A stretch of DNA of 10,782 bases from Bacteroides sp. UBA7335 (lineage in GTDB: Bacteria > Bacteroidota > Bacteroidia > Bacteroidales > Bacteroidaceae). The notes below the pieces were generated by a model, which made no database searches, was not told where the DNA came from, and saw nothing but the letters and a program-made list of their open reading frames with translations. This document shows, piece after piece, positions 7,771-10,782 of the stretch (position 1 is the stretch's first letter; each line of letters opens with the position of its first letter). The position numbers and the translations under genes are program-made. The stretch is from positions 8,467-19,248 of the forward strand of contig DKPL01000028.1 in the NCBI GenBank assembly GCA_002471185.1. Direction: 5' to 3'.

Positions 7771-8868
7771 TTATTCGCCTAAGTTGAAGCGCTTAGCTTG
7801 TTCTGCTATCAGTTCAGCATCTTCAAAATAGTTAATCTTCATGGCTCTACGCACATCGGCCAAGGTGTCTGCTGCTGCTGCTCTTGCAGTATCGCAGCCC
7901 TTTTTCAACATCTCATAGATGGCAGGAATATCTTTTTCAAACTCTTTGCGGCGTTCGCGAATTGGTCCGAGTTCTTCTTCCATAATTGCTCCTAAGAACT
8001 TCTTAACCTTCATATCGCCCAATCCTCCACGTTGATAGTGAGCTTTAAGCTCATCGAGGTTTGGATACTCGTTGAGGTATCTTTCAAAGTGTTCGTTGCG
8101 GCAGAAAGCATCTAAATAGGTAAATACCGTGTTTCCTTCAATCTTACCGGGATCTTGCACACGAAGGTGGTCGGGGTCGGTGTACATGCTTTTAATCTTT
8201 TTCTGAAGCTCATCAGCTGTTTCAGAAAGATAGATGCAGTTGCCCAATGACTTACTCATTTTAGCCTTACCATCGGTTCCCGGCAGACGCAAGCACGCTG
8301 CATTATCAGGCAATAATATTTGTGGCTCTACCAATGTTTCACCATAAATATGGTTGAATCGACGCACAATTTCGTTAGTTTGTTCCAGCATTGGTTTTTG
8401 GTCTTCGCCCACCGGAACGGTTGTTGCCTTGAAGGCAGTGATATCGGCCGCTTGGCTGATGGGGTAAGTAAAGAAACCAACAGGAATGCTACTCTCAAAG
8501 TTGCGCATTTGAATTTCAGTTTTTACCGTAGGGTTGCGTTGCAAACGTGCCACAGTCACTAAGTTCATATAGTAGAATGATAACTCGCACAACTCGGCAA
8601 TCTGCGATTGAATAAAGATGGTCGATTTGGTAGGATCAATGCCACATGCTAAATAATCGAGTGCAACTTCAATGATGTTTTGACGCACTTTCTCGGGATT
8701 GTCTACATTGTCTGTTAACGCTTGCGCATCGGCAATCATAATGAATACTTTATCGAACTCACCTGAGTTTTGTAGCTCTACTCTGCGTTTAAGTGAACCA
8801 ACGAAATGTCCGATATGTAACTTACCGGTAGGACGGTCGCCTGTCAATATGATTTTTTTCATTTTCAT
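7771..8868 (-). CDS. trpS: Tryptophanyl-tRNA synthetase
   Basis: This class I synthetase charges tRNA-Trp with tryptophan in the cytoplasm. The 365-residue product shows the TrpRS start ILTGDRPTGKLHIGH, with HIGH at residues 18-21, the tRNA/Trp-pocket region PISQAADITAFKA followed by VPVGEDQKPMLEQT, and the KMSKS loop at 203-207. RYQRGGLGDMKVKKFL-type and ELGPIRERR segments follow in the C-terminal helical part. The GDRPTG form of the N-terminus is the type I remember from streptococcal TrpRS. Two starts are possible, ATG at 8868 or ATG at 8862 (residue 3), and they differ by only two residues. The gene is transcribed alone, convergent with mutL and divergent from yaaA. A -7-like promoter box lies 29 nt upstream. 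No T-box or leader peptide was seen. Confidence 0.97.
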   Translation of the reverse strand: MKMKKIILTGDRPTGKLHIGHFVGSLKRRVELQNSGEFDKVFIMIADAQALTDNVDNPEKVRQNIIEVALDYLACGIDPTKSTIFIQSQIAELCELSFYYMNLVTVARLQRNPTVKTEIQMRNFESSIPVGFFTYPISQAADITAFKATTVPVGEDQKPMLEQTNEIVRRFNHIYGETLVEPQILLPDNAACLRLPGTDGKAKMSKSLGNCIYLSETADELQKKIKSMYTDPDHLRVQDPGKIEGNTVFTYLDAFCRNEHFERYLNEYPNLDELKAHYQRGGLGDMKVKKFLGAIMEEELGPIRERRKEFEKDIPAIYEMLKKGCDTARAAAADTLADVRRAMKINYFEDAELIAEQAKRFNLGE

Positions 8869-8897
8869 GAGTGTTTTTGTCTTTTCTAATCAACTGA

Positions 8898-8905
8898 CAA
8901 AGATA
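8898..8905 (-). promoter_or_regulatory. Probable -7 promoter element of trpS
   Basis: Read on the - strand the sequence is TATCTTTG, a full match to the Bacteroidetes -7 consensus TAnnTTTG. It lies 29 nt before the trpS start codon, giving a short leader of roughly 20-25 nt. No good TTG or TTTG -33 box is found 19-21 nt further upstream; only TTTC-type sequences are there. Support is therefore partial. Confidence 0.45.
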
Positions 8906-9135
8906 AAGATAAAAACCGAAAGAGGAAATAATAGGTTTCATCTTTCACGTTTGTTGCACGGGCTTTTGACTAATAGCGACAATCATTCACACTTTTTGAT
9001 TAGACTGTGACTATATGCAGTTTTTGATGATTGTTTGCTGAGTACCTCTTTTGCAGCTCTAGCGTGTTGTGTTCGGTCGAGTCTCGAAATCTGTGAGCTG
9101 CTCGTTATAGGTAGCTATAGCAGCTTTTGCACTTT

Positions 9136-9199
9136 AGTGCATCTCTATCCGCACCGCAGTACATCTCTATACGCACCGCAGTGCGGATAGAGATGCACT
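9136..9199. repeat. Composite tandem and inverted repeat element
   Basis: Two 22-nt direct repeats stand head to tail (9136-9157 and 9158-9179) and differ at two positions (AGTGCATC.../AGTACATC... and TATCCGC/TATACGC). They are followed by an inverted copy (9181-9199) whose 19 nt pair perfectly with 9136-9154, leaving a 26-nt loop. The same inverted copy can pair with the second direct repeat (9158-9176) with two mismatches and a 4-nt loop, CGCA. Two mutually exclusive hairpins are thus possible. The element looks like a palindromic intergenic repeat of the REP/BIME kind, though I know no named family that matches. Confidence 0.8.
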
Positions 9200-9401
9200 G
9201 ATTGCAACATAGCACATGGCTGTGTGGATTGGCAAGTCAAAGCGGTATGCCGAACCGTTTGGCTGCTGTTCGTGTTACTGGTTTGAGTAGGATAAGCTAG
9301 AGTTTTCAAAGATTTATTCTATATTAGCATCATAATAAATAACCCAATAAGGAAGAGTCAAGATTGTATCTCAACTCTTTTTAAAATTAAATATTGATAG
9401 T

Positions 9402-10169
9402 ATGCTCATATTACTCTCTTGTGCCAAAACCATGAGTGCCAACTCAAAAGCCAAAGTACCTTTTGCTTCGGTGCCACGCTTTCAAAAAGAGGCTGATGAT
9501 ATTGCATTTCAGATGTCTCAATTCTCAGTAGATGAGTTAGAGAAGTTGCTTCGTGTAAATGCTAAAATAGCTGTCGATAACTATAAACGTTATCAACAGT
9601 TTCACTCTCTTGATGCAAAAAAGCTGCCAGCTATGCTATCATATACCGGCATTGTGTTCAAGAAACTCAATCCTATTGACTTTACAACGGATGATTACGA
9701 CTATGCACAACATCACCTCCGTCTGACCTCTTTTTGCTACGGGTTGCTACGTCCTGCCGATGCAATTGTGCCTTATCGGTTAGAGGGCGATGCCAAATTG
9801 CCTGAGCTTGGCGGAATTACGTTATTTGAATATTGGCGTAAAATATTAACTGATACCTTTATAGCCGACATAAACGAAGCGGGTGGGGTGCTTTGCAATT
9901 TGGCGAGCGATGAAATGCGTGGTCTGTTTGACTGGAAGCGTGTGTTGCAAGCAGTCAAAGTCGTGACTCCTGAGTTTTCGGTCATGAAAAACGGAAAACG
10001 TACCACCATTGTGGTTTACACCAAGATGATGCGCGGACTGATGACTCGCTATATAATAAAGAATCGCATAGCCAATTTAGAAGAACTAAAGCAGTTTCAA
10101 GCCGAAGGTTTTCAATACCACCCCGATCTGTCAACTTGGGATAAACCGGTGTTTGTGCTTCAAGCTTGA
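9402..10169 (+). CDS. yaaA: Peroxide stress protein YaaA (UPF0246/DUF328 family)
   Basis: The 255-residue product matches the length and motifs of the YaaA family. It opens with MLILLSCAKT, where most members have SPAKT. It continues with AMLSYTGIVFKKL (77-89), SFCYGLLRPADAIVPYRLEG (110-129), VLCNLASDEMRGLFDW (163-178) and VVYTKMMRGLMTRYII (204-219). In E. coli, YaaA is induced by OxyR and limits damage from iron and hydrogen peroxide; it has been reported to bind DNA. No signal peptide or membrane segment is present, so it is cytoplasmic. The ATG at 9402 is followed directly by the conserved N-terminal motif, so the start is secure. The upstream 20 nt are A/T-rich without a Shine-Dalgarno site, as is usual in this phylum. 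It appears monocistronic. No OxyR-type operator could be identified by eye. Confidence 0.93.
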   Translation: MLILLSCAKTMSANSKAKVPFASVPRFQKEADDIAFQMSQFSVDELEKLLRVNAKIAVDNYKRYQQFHSLDAKKLPAMLSYTGIVFKKLNPIDFTTDDYDYAQHHLRLTSFCYGLLRPADAIVPYRLEGDAKLPELGGITLFEYWRKILTDTFIADINEAGGVLCNLASDEMRGLFDWKRVLQAVKVVTPEFSVMKNGKRTTIVVYTKMMRGLMTRYIIKNRIANLEELKQFQAEGFQYHPDLSTWDKPVFVLQA

Positions 10170-10298
10170 TTGTTTTTCTAGTTCCAGATTCTATTTTTCG
10201 CTAAATATCTACTTGTTTTTATCAAAAAAGTAAGCGTTGCCACTGTTTTTGCAAAATCAAAAATAACTGCTTTTTAGTCCTTATTGACTAACCTCCTT

Positions 10299-10329
10299 AA
10301 AATCGCTACTTTTTATCGATTTTTTTTTT
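10299..10329 (+). terminator. Possible weak intrinsic terminator downstream of yaaA
   Basis: A 7-bp A/T-rich stem (AAAATCG at 10299-10305 with CGATTTT at 10317-10323, loop of 11 nt) runs into a stretch of ten T at 10320-10329. The T-run is good but the stem is weak and lies about 130 nt after the yaaA stop. The rest of 10170-10400 is A/T-rich with no gene that I can see. Confidence 0.3.
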
Positions 10330-10403
10330 GATGGTTTATTGATTGGAAATAAGATGATTAGCTGTTTTGTGAGAAAAAAGGTGGAAAAATAATTGGCGAA
10401 AGT

Positions 10404-10434
10404 TTTGGAAGTCTCAAAAAATACCGTACCTTTG
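10404..10434 (+). promoter_or_regulatory. Promoter of the tRNA-Val pair
   Basis: TTTG at 10404-10407 is followed after exactly 19 nt by TACCTTTG at 10427-10434. Both boxes and the spacing match the Bacteroidetes housekeeping sigma consensus. Transcription would begin around 10440, roughly 20 nt before the first tRNA. This is the clearest promoter in the window and a main support for the taxonomic call. Confidence 0.8.
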
Positions 10435-10459
10435 CATTGCTTTTGAAACGGAAGTGTAC

Positions 10460-10534
10460 GGGCGCTTAGCTCAGCTGGTTCAGAGCATCTGGTTTACACC
10501 CAGAGGGTCAGCGGTTCGAATCCGTTAGCGCCCA
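10460..10534 (+). tRNA. tRNA-Val (anticodon TAC), copy 1
   Basis: The 75-nt gene folds as a full cloverleaf. The acceptor stem is GGGCGCT/AGCGCCC with discriminator A at 10534. The D arm is GCTCAGCTGGTTCAGAGC. The anticodon stem TCTGG/CCAGA encloses the loop TTTACAC, with TAC reading GUA and wobble codons. The T arm contains GGTTCGAATCC. The 3' CCA is not encoded, as CTA follows. It is identical to the second copy at 10572. Confidence 0.97.
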
Positions 10535-10571
10535 CTACAAATTAAACCGAACACTTCCTAAATAATCAAAA

Positions 10572-10646
10572 GGGCGCTTAGCTCAGCTGGTTCAGAGCAT
10601 CTGGTTTACACCCAGAGGGTCAGCGGTTCGAATCCGTTAGCGCCCA
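10572..10646 (+). tRNA. tRNA-Val (anticodon TAC), copy 2
   Basis: This copy has the same 75 bases as copy 1, with the same cloverleaf, TAC anticodon loop and discriminator A, and no encoded CCA. The 37-nt gap after copy 1 has no promoter of its own, so both are probably made as one precursor from the promoter at 10404-10434 and separated by RNase P and 3' processing. A terminator begins 15 nt after its end. Confidence 0.97.
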
Positions 10647-10660
10647 CTACAAATTAAACT

Positions 10661-10696
10661 ATCCCTTTAAGCATTATAGCTTAGGGGGATTTTTTT
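10661..10696 (+). terminator. Intrinsic terminator after the tRNA-Val pair
   Basis: Arms 10661-10672 (ATCCCTTTAAGC) and 10679-10690 (GCTTAGGGGGAT) form a 12-bp stem that includes two G-U pairs, with a 6-nt loop ATTATA. A run of seven T (10690-10696) follows at once. This is a standard Rho-independent terminator, correctly placed after the second tRNA. A 14-bp palindrome centred on GTTTAAAC (10694-10707) adjoins it. The remaining bases to the window end show no recognisable gene. Confidence 0.85.
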
Positions 10697-10782
10697 GTTT
10701 AAACAAATATTTCTTGGGTTATATTGATTCATATAGGATCATCTAATATATAGTAAAACGGCTCAAGCAAAATAATAGGTTG

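Larger units (their letters stand above)
8869..9401. other. 533-nt divergent intergenic region with hairpins, no convincing gene
   Basis: The region separates trpS (-) from yaaA (+). The first 70 nt next to trpS are A/T-rich and hold its likely promoter. The middle part (about 9050-9270) is richer in G and C. It carries a hairpin with arms AGCTGCT (9096-9102) and AGCAGCT (9119-9125) plus an inner ATAG/CTAT pair, the repeat element at 9136-9199, and a small hairpin at 9249-9263 (GCCGAA, loop CCG, TTTGGC, with one G-U pair). An 8-bp inverted pair (8979-8986 and 9027-9034) is also present. The final 100 nt before yaaA are A/T-rich without a clear TAnnTTTG. The only open frame of note on the + strand (8699-9010) is mostly antisense to trpS, and I do not believe it is a gene. 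The middle section could be a structured RNA or a dispersed repeat. Confidence 0.5.
10460..10659 (+). repeat. Exact 88-bp direct repeat containing the two tRNA-Val genes
   Basis: Positions 10460-10547 and 10572-10659 are identical, with a period of 112 nt. The repeat covers each whole tRNA gene plus 13 nt of downstream sequence (CTACAAATTAAAC). The 24-nt spacer between the units and the sequence upstream of the first are not repeated. The conserved 13-nt trailer points to tandem duplication or gene conversion. Confidence 0.95.

Noticed and set aside
8932..8939. TAGGTTTC as a + strand promoter box in the divergent region
   Set aside because: It lacks the final G of the consensus, has no -33 partner, and no + strand gene follows within a sensible distance.
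8699..9010. 103-residue open frame on the + strand overlapping the trpS start
   Set aside because: More than half is antisense to trpS. Its composition (Cys- and Ser-rich, no domain) is what a shadow frame would give, and no promoter or conserved motif supports it.
8979..9034. 8-bp inverted pair ACAATCAT/ATGATTGT as a terminator or operator
   Set aside because: The arms are short, A/T-rich and 40 nt apart, which is expected by chance in a region of this size.
9136..9199. CRISPR array
   Set aside because: The direct repeats are adjacent without spacers, there are only two, one copy is inverted, and no cas gene is nearby.
9320..9327. TATATTAG as a -7 box for yaaA
   Set aside because: It departs from TAnnTTTG at a conserved position and has no TTG/TTTG box 19-21 nt upstream. 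Not strong enough to list.
10694..10707. 14-bp palindrome TTTGTTTAAACAAA as an operator
   Set aside because: It overlaps the T-tract of the tRNA terminator, is made almost wholly of A and T, and no adjacent gene start is visible to be regulated.

Overview
The window looks like core chromosome of a Bacteroidales bacterium, probably Bacteroides or a close relative. The reasons are moderate to low GC content, a Bacteroidetes-type promoter (TTTG, 19 nt, TAnnTTTG) in front of the tRNA genes, little use of Shine-Dalgarno sites, MutL and YaaA proteins that resemble Bacteroides versions as I remember them, and a periplasmic SurA-like/OstA-like gene cluster typical of the phylum. No phage, transposon, CRISPR or plasmid signature was seen.

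Positions 1-7693 hold six co-directional, tightly packed genes on the + strand. The first is a SurA/PpiC-type peptidylprolyl isomerase whose 5' end is cut by the window edge. It is followed by a TTG-started lipoprotein of the same general kind but without a clear parvulin core, then a second secreted SurA-like protein with two parvulin-type domains, then an OstA/LptA-like secreted protein with a roughly 29-residue repeat. A 100-residue protein with one C-terminal membrane helix comes next, and mutL is last. Spacings after the second gene are 1 nt, a 1-nt overlap, 7 nt and 33 nt, so this reads as one operon. The first four genes would act in the periplasm and outer membrane (folding of outer membrane proteins, LPS transport). 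MutL is the cytoplasmic outlier.

A long perfect hairpin at 7708-7757 separates mutL from the convergent trpS (tryptophanyl-tRNA synthetase, - strand, 7771-8868). Positions 8869-9401 form a 533-nt divergent intergenic region with a striking combined tandem and inverted repeat at 9136-9199 and several smaller hairpins, but no convincing gene. yaaA (9402-10169, +) follows. Two identical tRNA-Val(TAC) genes (10460-10534 and 10572-10646) then sit in an exact 88-bp direct repeat, with a good promoter upstream and an intrinsic terminator downstream.

Most of this is ordinary housekeeping DNA, and I see no clear undescribed system. The points most worth checking are the repeat element upstream of trpS/yaaA, the solenoid periodicity of the OstA-like protein, the degenerate lipoprotein member of the SurA-like trio, and the altered C-terminal nuclease motifs of MutL.
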